DNA of 64,000 bases, taken from assembly GCF_000725805.1 (NCBI RefSeq), contig NZ_JOFT01000019.1, positions 229,051 through 293,050 on the forward strand, written 5' to 3'. The notes under the pieces were generated by a model. That model had not been told where the DNA came from and searched no databases. It was given only the letters and a program-made list of their open reading frames with translations. Below are positions 44,565 through 53,792 of the stretch, piece after piece (the first letter of the stretch is position 1; every line of letters starts with the position of its first letter). This DNA comes from Streptomyces xanthophaeus (lineage in GTDB: Bacteria > Actinomycetota > Actinomycetes > Streptomycetales > Streptomycetaceae). A program made the translations under genes and the position numbers.

Positions 44565-47345
44565 GTGCAAGCCTCCCTCTCCAGACCTGCCGCGGCGACG
44601 CTCCTGGCCGTCGCCCTGGCCGCCGCCGGCCTGGGCTCCGCCGCCTCCCCTGCGGCCGCCGCCACCATCCCCGCAGGTTCGGGCAGTTACACCGACGCCC
44701 GTCCCGCCGGTACGTCCGGACCCACGACGAACACCGGTGCCCCCGTCACCCCCAAACTCACCGCCGCCGCCCGGGACAAGCCCGTCCCGACCAACGACTG
44801 GTGGACCTCGCTCGCCTACCAGCGCTATGGCGACAACCCGTACTCGACCCCCATGTACGGGCACCCCCTCACCTACCAGGCCAAGGCCTCGGGCCTCGAG
44901 GTCGGCTACCCGACCACGCCCGCGATCGTCGGTGACGGCCGGCAGTACGAGTACGCCCACAAGGCCGATCTCACCGTCGGCCTCACCGGCCTGAACTCGC
45001 CCGACACCAAGGCCGACGCTTGGTCGGACTGGACGGTCACCCCGTACTGGGCGGACGGCTCCCGCACCTTCCGGGCCACCATCGGCCACGGCATGCCGTT
45101 CGTATACGCCAAGGGCTCCGGCGGCGACGCGCGCATCACGACCGCCTCCACGCCCTCCGTCTTCGCGGACAACGGCAACGTCCTCGGCATCACGGTCGCC
45201 GGCCACCACTACGCCCTCTTCGCCCCGACCGGCGCCGACTGGAACGTCTCCGGCACCACGATCACCGCCGGACTGGCGGGCAAGGATTACTTCTCCCTCG
45301 CCGTCCTGCCTTCCACGGACGCGCTGGCGACCTACCGCAAGTACGCGTTCAGCTTCGTCACCGGCTCCCAGGTGGCCTGGCAGAGCGTCGGGGGCGACGT
45401 CCGTGCGACCTACACCCTGACCACGGAGGCCAAGGAGGGCACCGAGCGTGGCACGCTCCAGGCCCTGTACCGCCACCAGTGGCTCCACACCGCCGACGCG
45501 CTGACCCCGTACACGTACGTCTCACCGCGCGGCACCATGAAGGTGCGCGAGTCCGCCTCCTTCACCACCAGCCAGAAGAACAACGGCGTGGTGCCCGCCC
45601 TGCCCGCTTCCAACGGGGTCGACCGGGCCCGGCTGACCGGCTACCTCAACGAGGTCGCCAACGCCTCCGACCCGTTCTCCGGGGCCACCGACACCTACTG
45701 GACCGGCAAGGCGCTCGGCCGGCTCGCCCAACTGGTGCCCGTGGCCGACCAGATAGGTCAGACCGCGACCCGTGACAAGCTCCTCGGCCTGATGAAGGGC
45801 CGGCTCCAGGAGTGGTTCACGGCGGGCGGGGCGAGCGAGTTCAGCTACGACAAGGACTGGAAGACCCTCACCGGCTACCCGGCCTCGTACGGCAGCGACA
45901 CCGAACTCAACGACCACCACTTCCACTACAGCTACTACGTCTACGCGGCGGCGATCGTCGCCCAGTACGACCAGGCCTGGGCGGCCGACTCGGCCTGGGG
46001 CACGATGATCAAGCACCTGATCCGCGACACGGCCAACCCGAGCCGTACCGACTCGGCGTACCCCTTCCTGCGGGGCTTCGACGTGTACGCCGGCCACAGC
46101 TGGGCCTCCGGCCACCAGGGCTTCGCGGCGGGCAACAACCAGGAGTCCTCGTCGGAATCCATCAACCTCAGCGCCGGGCTCGTGCTCTGGGGTGCGGCGA
46201 CCGGCGACACCTCACTCCGCGACCTCGGCAGCTACCTGCTGACGACGGAGTCCGAGGCGATCACCCAGTACTGGTTCGACGCGAACGAGCAGGTCTTCCC
46301 CGCCTCGTACAAGTACGGCACGGTCGGCATGGTCTGGGGCAGCGGCGCCGCGTACTCCACCTGGTGGACCGCCAATCCGGAGGAGATCCACGGCATCAAC
46401 GTCCTCCCTGTGACCGGTGGTTCACTGCACCTGGCCCGTGAGAAGGCAGCCATTGCCCGGAACATCGCCGAGATGGAGCGGGAGAACGGCGGCCCGGCCC
46501 AGGAGTGGCGCGACCTGCTCTGGGAGTTCGAGGCGCTGACCGATCCGGCCAGGGCGAAGGCCAAGTGGGACGGCGTCAACGGCAACTACACCCCGGAGCA
46601 GGGCGAGTCCAAGGCGCACACCTACCACTGGATCAGCACGCTCGACACGCTCGGCGCGCCGGACATGACGGTCAGCGGCGACCTGCCCACCTCTGCCGTC
46701 TTCAGCAAGAACGGCACCCGCACCTACACCGCGCACAACCACGGCTCAACCACCCGTACGGTGACCTTCTCGGACGGCAAGACGCTGTCCGTACCCGCCC
46801 GTTCGACGGCCACGGGCACCGGCGCCGACACCGGAAACCCGGACCCGGAGGAGCCCGGCCCCTCCACCGGCAACACCTTCCGCCTCAAGTCCGGCGGCAT
46901 CCTCACCACCTCCACCGCCGACCCGGCCGGCGCGGACACCGTGGCCTCGGCCGACGGCGTCAACCGGGACGGCACCCCGTACCGGCCGACCGTCTACGAG
47001 GCGAAGCAGGTCAACGGCCAGGTCGCCGCGGGGGCGGGAACCACGTTCCGCCTCCGGGTGGACGCGGGCACCAAGGTGGCGCTGGCCCCGCAGGTCAGGG
47101 TCAGCTACGACCTGACCGGTGACGGCACCTTCGACCGCACCGAAACCTACCGCTACTTCGCGACGGACCCGGTCGCGGGCTGGGAGGAGTACACGCAGGC
47201 CGTCGGCGCGCAGGCCGTCACCGGCAGCCTGGGCGAACTCAAGAACGGCACCGTCCGCCTGGAGATATGGAACGCGCTGGGCAACGGCACGTCCCAGGTC
47301 CAGACGGGCACGGACGCGGCGGTGCTGAAGATCCCGTACGCGTAA
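44565..47345 (+). CDS. secreted GH81 endo-beta-1,3-glucanase with C-terminal carbohydrate-binding domain
   Basis: 926 residues: signal peptide (LSRPAAATLLAVALAAAGLG), GH81 catalytic region (PVPTNDWWTSLAYQRYGDNP, DWKTLTGYPASYGSDTELND, and the catalytic Glu motif NNQESSSESIN, Glu527/Glu531), a linker (GADTGNPDPEEPGPSTGN) and a 160-residue beta-rich C-terminal module beginning FRLKSGGILTTSTADPAGAD, resembling a beta-glucan-binding CBM (CBM56-like; tentative). Start GTG 44565 with GAGGTG. Cleaves laminarin-type beta-1,3-glucan outside the cell and feeds the adjacent ABC transporter. Confidence 0.92.
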   Translation: MQASLSRPAAATLLAVALAAAGLGSAASPAAAATIPAGSGSYTDARPAGTSGPTTNTGAPVTPKLTAAARDKPVPTNDWWTSLAYQRYGDNPYSTPMYGHPLTYQAKASGLEVGYPTTPAIVGDGRQYEYAHKADLTVGLTGLNSPDTKADAWSDWTVTPYWADGSRTFRATIGHGMPFVYAKGSGGDARITTASTPSVFADNGNVLGITVAGHHYALFAPTGADWNVSGTTITAGLAGKDYFSLAVLPSTDALATYRKYAFSFVTGSQVAWQSVGGDVRATYTLTTEAKEGTERGTLQALYRHQWLHTADALTPYTYVSPRGTMKVRESASFTTSQKNNGVVPALPASNGVDRARLTGYLNEVANASDPFSGATDTYWTGKALGRLAQLVPVADQIGQTATRDKLLGLMKGRLQEWFTAGGASEFSYDKDWKTLTGYPASYGSDTELNDHHFHYSYYVYAAAIVAQYDQAWAADSAWGTMIKHLIRDTANPSRTDSAYPFLRGFDVYAGHSWASGHQGFAAGNNQESSSESINLSAGLVLWGAATGDTSLRDLGSYLLTTESEAITQYWFDANEQVFPASYKYGTVGMVWGSGAAYSTWWTANPEEIHGINVLPVTGGSLHLAREKAAIARNIAEMERENGGPAQEWRDLLWEFEALTDPARAKAKWDGVNGNYTPEQGESKAHTYHWISTLDTLGAPDMTVSGDLPTSAVFSKNGTRTYTAHNHGSTTRTVTFSDGKTLSVPARSTATGTGADTGNPDPEEPGPSTGNTFRLKSGGILTTSTADPAGADTVASADGVNRDGTPYRPTVYEAKQVNGQVAAGAGTTFRLRVDAGTKVALAPQVRVSYDLTGDGTFDRTETYRYFATDPVAGWEEYTQAVGAQAVTGSLGELKNGTVRLEIWNALGNGTSQVQTGTDAAVLKIPYA

Positions 47346-47412
47346 CCCACCCACCGCCGCGAAGCCCCCTGTTCGGACGGTGTACGAACCAGAACGACGA
47401 ACATGATCGGTG

Positions 47413-47449
47413 CGGCGGGTCTCCGGCTCCTCAGGGCGGGGACCCGCCG
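47413..47449. terminator. bidirectional hairpin between GH81 and lacI genes
   Basis: CGGCGGGTC and GACCCGCCG form a perfect 9-bp stem with a 19-nt loop between two convergent genes. Confidence 0.6.
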
Positions 47450-47471
47450 TACGCGTACGCAGCGTCCGGGC

Positions 47472-48509
47472 TCAGGCCGAGTCCCGCCGGACCAGCACGG
47501 TCGGGGTGATCACGGAGTAGGGCGCCGGCCCGTTCTCCGCAGGGTCGAGGTTGCGCAGCAGCAGTCGCGCCATCAACCGCCCCTGCCCCTCGATGTCCTG
47601 CCTGACGGTGGTCAGCGGCGGGACGGTCTCCTTGGCCACCGGATCCATGTCGTCGAACCCGACGACCGCCACCTGCTCCGGCACAGCGATCCCGCGCTCC
47701 CGCAGGACCCGCAGAGCCCCCGAGGCCATCAGGTCGTTGGCGACGAACACCGCGTCCAGGTCGGGCCTGCGTTCCAGCAGCTCAGCCATCGCCCGCGCCC
47801 CGCTCTCCACGGTGAAAGCACCCTCGGCGACGAGCGTGGGATCCGTGTCCAGCAGCACGTCCCGGTAACCGTCGAGACGGTCCATCGCCGAGGTCTGGTC
47901 GGGCGGCCCGCCGATGTGGGCGATCCGCTCCCGCCCGAGGTCGCGCAGGTACTGCACGGCGGCCCGGGCCCCGCCCCGGTTGTCGGCGTCGACGTACGGA
48001 ACGGCCCGCTCGCCGGGGTCGGAGGTCCAGCCGGGCCGACCCCCGAACACGGTCGGGATCCCCGCCCGCCGGGTGATCGCGGGCAACGGGTCGTCGGTGT
48101 GCAGGGAGAACGCGAGCGCGCCGTCCACGTGCCCGCCGGACAGGTACCGGGTGATCCGGTCGAAATCCCCCGGCCCCTCCACCAGCAGCAGCACGAGCTG
48201 GGTGTCGTGGGCGGTCAGCTCCTTGCTGATGCCCCGGATCTGCTGGGAGAAGAAGGGGTCCGAGAAGATCCGCACCTCCGGCTCGGCGATGACGACCGCC
48301 ACCGCACCCGTCCGCCGGGTCACCAGCGTCCGGGCCGCGTGATTGGGGACGTAGCCGAGCTCGTCGACCGCCCGGAGCACCTTGTCGACCAGCGGTTTGC
48401 GGACCCCGTCGCCGCCGTTGACGACCCGCGAGGCCGTGGCCCGGGACACTCCCGCAAGCGCCGCGACGGCTTCCAGGGTGGGGCGGGCCCCGGGGGACTG
48501 CTCGGGCAA
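47472..48509 (-). CDS. LacI-family repressor of the beta-glucan locus
   Basis: 345 residues: N-terminal helix-turn-helix ([20 protein letters not shown]), hinge, then a periplasmic-binding-like sensor ([60 protein letters not shown]). TTG 48509 is chosen because GGAGGAG lies upstream and the DNA-binding domain starts 10 residues later; the open frame upstream lacks another start with a site. A TGAGAGCGCTCCCA box 103 nt upstream suggests autoregulation. Confidence 0.9.
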   Translation of the reverse strand: MPEQSPGARPTLEAVAALAGVSRATASRVVNGGDGVRKPLVDKVLRAVDELGYVPNHAARTLVTRRTGAVAVVIAEPEVRIFSDPFFSQQIRGISKELTAHDTQLVLLLVEGPGDFDRITRYLSGGHVDGALAFSLHTDDPLPAITRRAGIPTVFGGRPGWTSDPGERAVPYVDADNRGGARAAVQYLRDLGRERIAHIGGPPDQTSAMDRLDGYRDVLLDTDPTLVAEGAFTVESGARAMAELLERRPDLDAVFVANDLMASGALRVLRERGIAVPEQVAVVGFDDMDPVAKETVPPLTTVRQDIEGQGRLMARLLLRNLDPAENGPAPYSVITPTVLVRRDSA

Positions 48510-48611
48510 GACGGTCGCTCCTCCTCCACGGTGGCGACGACACGCAAGGTGGTGCGGACCTGCACCGCCGCCGGATCGCCTACAGCTTAACGCGGGGACA
48601 CACCCGCTGCC

Positions 48612-48625
48612 TGAGAGCGCTCCCA
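48612..48625. promoter_or_regulatory. LacI-type operator 3 (TGAGAGCGCTCCCA)
   Basis: Third copy of the box, in the promoter region of the lacI gene. Half-sites are intermediate between operators 1/2 and the CebR consensus. Confidence 0.75.
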
Positions 48626-48862
48626 ATCGCCCATCACCCCCGGCCCGCCTCCCCGCGGGCCCACCAGTCAGACCCGGGACCCCCGCCGAAAGCGCCGGCC
48701 TTCAGCCGACACAGATGGTCGGCCGCTCCACCAGCAGGGCGCGGAGCCAGGCGCTGGGGCCATCATGGAAGTGGCGTCTACGGAACCGGACTTGGGCTGA
48801 TCGGCACCGATCCGGAGTCGACGCAGCACACCCGGTCGAGCGAGACGCCTAGTGGAGGACAT

Positions 48863-49903
48863 GTGCCGCAGGACATCGAGTTCCACCTCCCCTTCCCGAT
48901 CGCCCTCAGTCCGGACCTGGAGGGCGCGCGCCAACGCAATCTGGCGTGGGTGGCGGGCACTGGTCTCGTCGGGGAGGGCCGCTCGCTGGAGTGGTACGCG
49001 TCCTGGGACATGCCGCTCCTCGCCGCGTACGGCTTCCCCTACGCCGATGGCCACGCCCTGGACCTGTGCGCGGACGCGATGGCGTTCTTCTTCGTCTTCG
49101 ACGACCAGTTCGACGGCCCTCTCGGCCAGGACCCCGCCCGCGCCGCGGCCGTGTGCCGACAGCTGATCGACATCGTGCACGGCGTCGTTCCTGCAGCCGG
49201 GGCCGATGCGTGCGCGGTGGCGTTCGCCGACCTCTGGGCGCGAAGCTGCGACGGCGCGCACCCGGGCTGGGTGGCCCGTACCGCACACGAGTGGGAGTAC
49301 TACTTCGCGACCCAGGCCCACGAGGCGATCGGCAGGCTCCGCGGAACACCCGCCGACGTGGAAACGTACCTGCAGGTCAGACGGGGCATAGCCGGAACCG
49401 ACCTGCCCCTGTCCCTGGGCGAGCGGGCCGCCGGCGTCACCATCCACCCGGCCGCCCTCCACAGTCCGCAGCTGCGCATCATGCGCCAGGCCGCGACCGA
49501 CGTCACTTTCATGTGCAACGACGTCTACTCGCTGGAGAAGGAGGAAGCCCGCGGAGACATGGACAACCTCGTCCTCGTCCTCGAACACACCCGGCCCTGT
49601 ACCCGAGACGAAGCCATCAGTGCCGCCCGCCGGGAGGTCGACGGCCGCGTCACGCGTTTCCAGGAACTTGCCCTCCAGGTCCCAGCCATGTGCCTGCAGC
49701 TCGGTCTCACCGGCCCGGAGCGAACTGCCGTGGCTACGTACGTCGAGGTCATGGAGACCTGGATGAGCGGCTACCACGCCTGGCAGACCCGGACCCGCCG
49801 CTACACCAGTGCACTCCAGATCATCCCCAGCACGGGGCCCGGCTACTTCGAAGAGGTCCTGAAGACGCCGGGCACCGGAAGAAACAGCTCTGGCTGCGCC
49901 TGA
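48863..49903 (+). CDS. class I terpene synthase
   Basis: 346 residues with both metal-binding motifs: DDQFD at 80-84 and NDVYSLEKE at 219-227, plus [12 protein letters not shown] and a C-terminal RRY. GTG 48863 follows GGAGG. The pattern fits bacterial sesquiterpene (or diterpene) cyclases that ionise farnesyl or geranylgeranyl diphosphate with three Mg2+. No P450 or prenyltransferase gene is adjacent, so it is an orphan cyclase. The product cannot be deduced from the motifs. Confidence 0.9.
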   Translation: MPQDIEFHLPFPIALSPDLEGARQRNLAWVAGTGLVGEGRSLEWYASWDMPLLAAYGFPYADGHALDLCADAMAFFFVFDDQFDGPLGQDPARAAAVCRQLIDIVHGVVPAAGADACAVAFADLWARSCDGAHPGWVARTAHEWEYYFATQAHEAIGRLRGTPADVETYLQVRRGIAGTDLPLSLGERAAGVTIHPAALHSPQLRIMRQAATDVTFMCNDVYSLEKEEARGDMDNLVLVLEHTRPCTRDEAISAARREVDGRVTRFQELALQVPAMCLQLGLTGPERTAVATYVEVMETWMSGYHAWQTRTRRYTSALQIIPSTGPGYFEEVLKTPGTGRNSSGCA

Positions 49904-50536
49904 CGGGATCCAGGGGAGGACGGACGACACTCACCTACCGGCACGTCCACAAGACCGACGGCCCACAACGCACAGCCCAGGCAGTCCCGCCCCCCGGCAC
50001 TGGCTAGCGCCATCCGGAGCCACAGGGGGTGCCGCGCGCCTTTCCGAGGGCTGGACAGCAGTTGTTCCCCACTTCGGGATGCAGTTCAGCCCCGCCCCGG
50101 GATCGCACAATGCGCAGAGCATCGGTGGCTCCTGCCGCATCCTTGGTACGCGATGCGGCGACATGGAGCCGCATTTGGAAAGTCGACGCAAAGGCGGCCG
50201 AGGGAGCACCCCCGGGTGAGGCGGCCGGCTGATTGGCGCATCCTGCTGCCAATTCCCTCAGAGCCATGCCGCTGCACCGGGACAATGCCGTACTCCGGAT
50301 CGGCCCCGCCGACTCCGGCCTGTAGCAGGAGCTGGCCCCAAAATCACCTGGCTGGAGGCGCCCATCTCAGCGTGCCCGAACCCGAACCCTTCATGGCAAG
50401 CGAGCATGTGATGGTACGTCGCCGACGGCCTGTTCCGCGAAGTCGCCTGCCGCGCAACTCCATTGGGGCCTTGGCGCACCGGCTGAGGGCTGTCGATCGA
50501 GCACGGCTGGGAAGAGCTCTCCGAGGTCGATTGGCG
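49904..50536. other. no supported gene
   Basis: Open frames on both strands (for example MRRASVAPAASLVRDAATW from about 50110) lack ribosome-binding sites and known families. Confidence 0.4.
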
Positions 50537-50728
50537 ATGGTCCAGATCGAGGGAATCCATTTCGCCCTCTACCGGCTGAACACCAGCCAACTGAAGGACG
50601 CCATCGTGTCCGTCCTCAATGAGACGGAGGACGACGAAGCCGCGATCAACATCCTGCTGACGGCCCTGGGTATCGGCCCCGACGCAGTGACCTACCGGGG
50701 AAACGTAACGGCCTGGGAGACCAGGTAA
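50537..50728 (+). CDS. small hypothetical protein (63 aa)
   Basis: MVQIEGIHFALYRLNTSQLK, then an acidic stretch (NETEDDEAAINILLTALGIG) with a helical look. GAGG lies 9 nt before ATG 50537. The larger open frame upstream is not coding-like. Function unknown. Confidence 0.5.
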   Translation: MVQIEGIHFALYRLNTSQLKDAIVSVLNETEDDEAAINILLTALGIGPDAVTYRGNVTAWETR

Positions 50729-50866
50729 CGGCCTGCCGGTCACTCACCCTCACGCAGCGGCATAGGGCACTGGAGACGGAGAATCAGGACGCGGGCTTCG
50801 GGCAAGGTCTGGGACCCGAACCGAGTTTCGATGTCGCCTCTGTGCGCAACCGTGCGTACTTGACGT

Positions 50867-51676
50867 TCAGTCCCAGTCAGCTGCGGGCTGACTGACCCGG
50901 CCGCCCGCGTGCGCGGATCGGACGTATCCCTCGGGCGCCTGGGGAAGAGAGGCCACGCATTGCGGAGAGCATGCGTTGACCAGGAGGGGCAGGACATCCG
51001 TGGCAACGCGCAAGGAGATCCAGGCCGGGTGCAGACCGCCTTGCTCTATCGGTTGGTCGCAGACGCTGCATGATGAGACGGCTGTCGTGCCCCAGCGGCG
51101 TGCGTCCAAGTCCGCTGTGTCAAGGCCCGTGACGGAGCTGCGGGCGGGTGCCAGCCGGGGGAACGGTGCCCGCAGCTTGTGATTTCCGAACAGGGAACGC
51201 GTACTGACCGTGCTCCTCATGAGCCCGGTGCATCTGGTGATTTCGTAGGGGAACCAGTGCAGCCGATAAGAGGTGTAAGGGGTGAACTCCTCCAGACTGG
51301 TCATCGCCCCGATTTCGGATGGGAGTCGGACGAGGTTGCTGCCGTAGAGCATGAGGTGCTTGACCGCTGTCAGCTTTCCGATGGCCGGCGGCAGTGTGAC
51401 GACCTGCCGTCGTTCTTCGGGGCTCAGCTCAAGAAGGGGACGAAACTCCTCCCGGCCGTCGGCGGCCGCCTCATCGATGAGCTCAAGCAGGTGTTTCCAG
51501 CCCGGAGCCGAGGTGTCTTGGAGCTCGGTGTGGAACCCGACGCGAGCGCGCGGGTGAGGCTTGCTCTGGTCGAAGCAGCGGCAGGTCTCGCGGTGGGACT
51601 TACGTCCAGCCGGTTCCGATCCGGACGTGTCGCCCCACCGATTCACGAAGAGCTGCTGCTTGCCCTCACCCACCAT
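50867..51676 (-). CDS. leucine-rich-repeat protein with a C-terminal Cys-containing region
   Basis: 269 residues. The middle has LRR units (LPPAIGKLTAVKHLMLYGSN, LVRLPSEIGAMTSLEEF) and the C-terminal part has a C-x2-C...C-x3-C arrangement (CSVCDQPIEQGGLHPAW, NACSPQCVASLP) that could bind zinc. Start at ATG 51676 or the GTG next to it, with GGAG upstream. Cytosolic. LRR proteins of this type mediate protein contacts; the partner is unknown. Confidence 0.65.
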   Translation of the reverse strand: MVGEGKQQLFVNRWGDTSGSEPAGRKSHRETCRCFDQSKPHPRARVGFHTELQDTSAPGWKHLLELIDEAAADGREEFRPLLELSPEERRQVVTLPPAIGKLTAVKHLMLYGSNLVRLPSEIGAMTSLEEFTPYTSYRLHWFPYEITRCTGLMRSTVSTRSLFGNHKLRAPFPRLAPARSSVTGLDTADLDARRWGTTAVSSCSVCDQPIEQGGLHPAWISLRVATDVLPLLVNACSPQCVASLPQAPEGYVRSAHAGGRVSQPAADWD

Positions 51677-52104
51677 GACTCCAACCTACTAGCGCTGTCC
51701 TCGAATGCCCCGCGCCGAGCCGACTTTCTTCCAGGTGCTCGGGCACGGTGCCTTCGCATGTCTGATGCCCGCGCCACTCACTGATCACCTCAGTGCAGCC
51801 GGGGGCTGGTGTGAGTGTGCGGGTGCGGTGGCAGCGGTGGTGTGTCAGCGAGTGGCTGTTCTGGGGGCGGGTGAGGCTCCCCATGCCATTGGCCTTTTGG
51901 GGGAGCGAAGCTGTAGCGGTGGGTGGTTCAAAGGCCTGCCAGTGGTCGACCTGCACTTGGTGTTCCCTTGAGGGCCTGGGACAGGCGAAGACGGTGAGGA
52001 GCACGCGGCGCCTTCGCGGACAGTCACGCGGTTCATGGCACTTTTCGCTTTGGGTGACGGGGGGTGAATTGGGCGGTCCACGACCAGGGCTCCGTGGGCT
52101 CATT
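51677..52104. other. no supported gene
   Basis: Only GC-driven open frames on both strands. Confidence 0.4.
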
Positions 52105-52345
52105 TCAGTGGACCTGGACGTCGGTTTCGTGGGAGTCGCTCGCGAGTTCCGTCACCATGACCGCCGCAGCGGTCCGTGCGTCTTCTGGGTGCGTGAGGAC
52201 AGGAATGTCCAAGCGCCCGCAGAGCATTCCGCCCTCCAGGGTGAAGACGCTGAAGCGCCAGCCTTCCGGCGTCGCCAACAGGACGAACGCCTTCGGAAGG
52301 CCCCAGAGCGGCCGCTTATCCTTCTCCTTCTTGCGTCCTCACCAT
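52105..52345 (-). pseudogene. small hypothetical protein (about 80 aa), one frameshift after the start
   Basis: KKEKDKRPLWGLPKAFVLLA, GWRFSVFTLEGGMLCGRLDI and DARTAAAVMVTELASDSHET form a clear protein-like frame ending at 52105. It has no start codon; ATG 52345 lies upstream but one base out of frame, so a single missing base near 52333 would restore it. The family is not recognised. Confidence 0.5.
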
Positions 52346-52438
52346 GCCGCTATCCACCATCGTCGGGATTACGGTGATGGACCGGGGTGGAGGCGCTGCT
52401 GCCGCGGCGCGGTTTGGCGCCGGTGTGTCCCACAGGAC

Positions 52439-52723
52439 TTACACGGTAAGGTCGAAGTCGGGCGCCTGGATACCGGCTCGGAGCGCGACGCGATGTACAC
52501 CCACGGCGTCGCAGACGAGCCGCCGCTCTTTACGCTGGGCGTGGCCAGTCAGGCGGGCGACCGTTCCCGTCGCCTCGGAATCGGCCCGACCGCGATCATC
52601 GATCGGGAGCTGGCAGGGCCGAGGACCACGCAGCCCCGGCAGCGCCAGTGCCTCCTGGTACCCCGCGCGGCTCGCCTGCCGGTCGGTGAAGGAGACGAGC
52701 AGCACCTGATGGCTCTCCGCCAT
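52439..52723 (-). CDS. hypothetical protein (94 aa)
   Basis: ATG 52723 follows GGAGG at 7 nt. The product MAESHQVLLVSFTDRQASRA...ALPGLRG starts like a ferredoxin-fold domain of the kind found at the N-terminus of DUF1269-like membrane proteins, then becomes Arg-rich. It may have been truncated or frameshifted in its second half. Function unknown. Confidence 0.45.
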   Translation of the reverse strand: MAESHQVLLVSFTDRQASRAGYQEALALPGLRGPRPCQLPIDDRGRADSEATGTVARLTGHAQRKERRLVCDAVGVHRVALRAGIQAPDFDLTV

Positions 52724-52821
52724 GTCGACCGTCCTCCGCTTCCGTTTCCGTTGCCGCGCGCCCAGCGCACGCTCTCACCTCACAGTGGAACCAGGTGGGG
52801 ACCTGACCGCCACACGCGGCG

Positions 52822-53718
52822 TCAGGCCGCGGGGGTCTCGTCCTTGCGCAGGGCGGTGCGGACGCCGGTGACGACCACGACGATCAGGCAGAGGGCGATG
52901 ACGGTCTCGGCCCACAGGAAGGCGAACCAGTCGAGCACGCAGCCGATCGGGGGCGTGCCGGGGGCGCTGTTGCGGAAGGCCGAGAGGGCGAACAGGGTGG
53001 CCGCCATCCAGCCGAGGACCGCCCACACCAGGCCGTCTTCGCGGGTGGCCGCGTACCAGGCGCCCAGGAGCACGGACGCCGCCAGTGCCCACATCACGAC
53101 CATCATGAACACCGCGAAGACGAGCAGGCTGTCCGATCGGGCGAGCCCCAGCCCCAGGGCCGCCTCCTGCGGGGCGCCCGTCGGCGTCGCGTCGATCGAG
53201 AAGAGGGTGTCGTTGTTGGAGAACAGCACCCGCACCGGCACCTGTTCGCCGTCCATCCGGGCCCAGAACTCGATGTCGGTCTCGTAGGTGTCGAACGGGT
53301 AGTCGCTGATCGACCCATCGGCGATCGCCACCTGCACGTCCTTGATCGCGATCCGTTCGTGCGCCTTGAACTCCAGGTCACCGAGGGTCTGCGCGGAGGT
53401 CTGAAGGCTGAGGTCGCCCGTAGGGGCGATCCCCTCCTCCTCGCCGAGGATCCCTCGGGGGGTGACCCGGACCCGCAGGAGCAGTTCCCTGGCCTTGGCG
53501 TCGACGCTCTGGACGGTGGCCTGAACGTCCACCCGGTCGGCGGCCGTGGATCGGGCCGGGTGGACGGCGTCGACGGCCTGCCGTTCGGTGAACTGCAGCC
53601 ACGAGCCCACGGCGACCGCCACCACGACCAGGACCGCGATGGACAGCAGGACCGGCAGCATCGCGGCCGCGGAGCGGCGCGGGCGCGGTGGGTGGCGCGG
53701 GTCCCAGACGGGGGCCAT
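52822..53718 (-). CDS. DUF4436 family membrane protein
   Basis: 298 residues: one N-terminal membrane helix (MLPVLLSIAVLVVVAVAVGS), an extracytoplasmic beta-rich domain (YPFDTYETDIEFWARMDGE) and three C-terminal helices. GGAG precedes ATG 53718. The YPFDTYE segment is characteristic of DUF4436. It follows two S33 hydrolases in the same direction and could be their membrane partner. Confidence 0.8.
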   Translation of the reverse strand: MAPVWDPRHPPRPRRSAAAMLPVLLSIAVLVVVAVAVGSWLQFTERQAVDAVHPARSTAADRVDVQATVQSVDAKARELLLRVRVTPRGILGEEEGIAPTGDLSLQTSAQTLGDLEFKAHERIAIKDVQVAIADGSISDYPFDTYETDIEFWARMDGEQVPVRVLFSNNDTLFSIDATPTGAPQEAALGLGLARSDSLLVFAVFMMVVMWALAASVLLGAWYAATREDGLVWAVLGWMAATLFALSAFRNSAPGTPPIGCVLDWFAFLWAETVIALCLIVVVVTGVRTALRKDETPAA

Positions 53719-53750
53719 CGTGACTCCGGCGAGGTGGGGAGCGATCTCAG

Positions 53751-53787
53751 GGAGCTGGGGAGCTGGGGAGCTGGGGAGCTGGGCGCT
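53751..53787. repeat. GGGGAGCT octamer, about 4.5 tandem copies
   Basis: AGCTGGGG units in tandem between the DUF4436 start and the upstream hydrolase stop; a further GGGGAGCT lies at 53819 inside that gene. Confidence 0.8.
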
Positions 53788-53792
53788 GCGGG

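Noticed and set aside
50029..50285. Open frames on both strands with peptide-like sequence
   Set aside because: No ribosome-binding site, no family, and coding signal on both strands at once.
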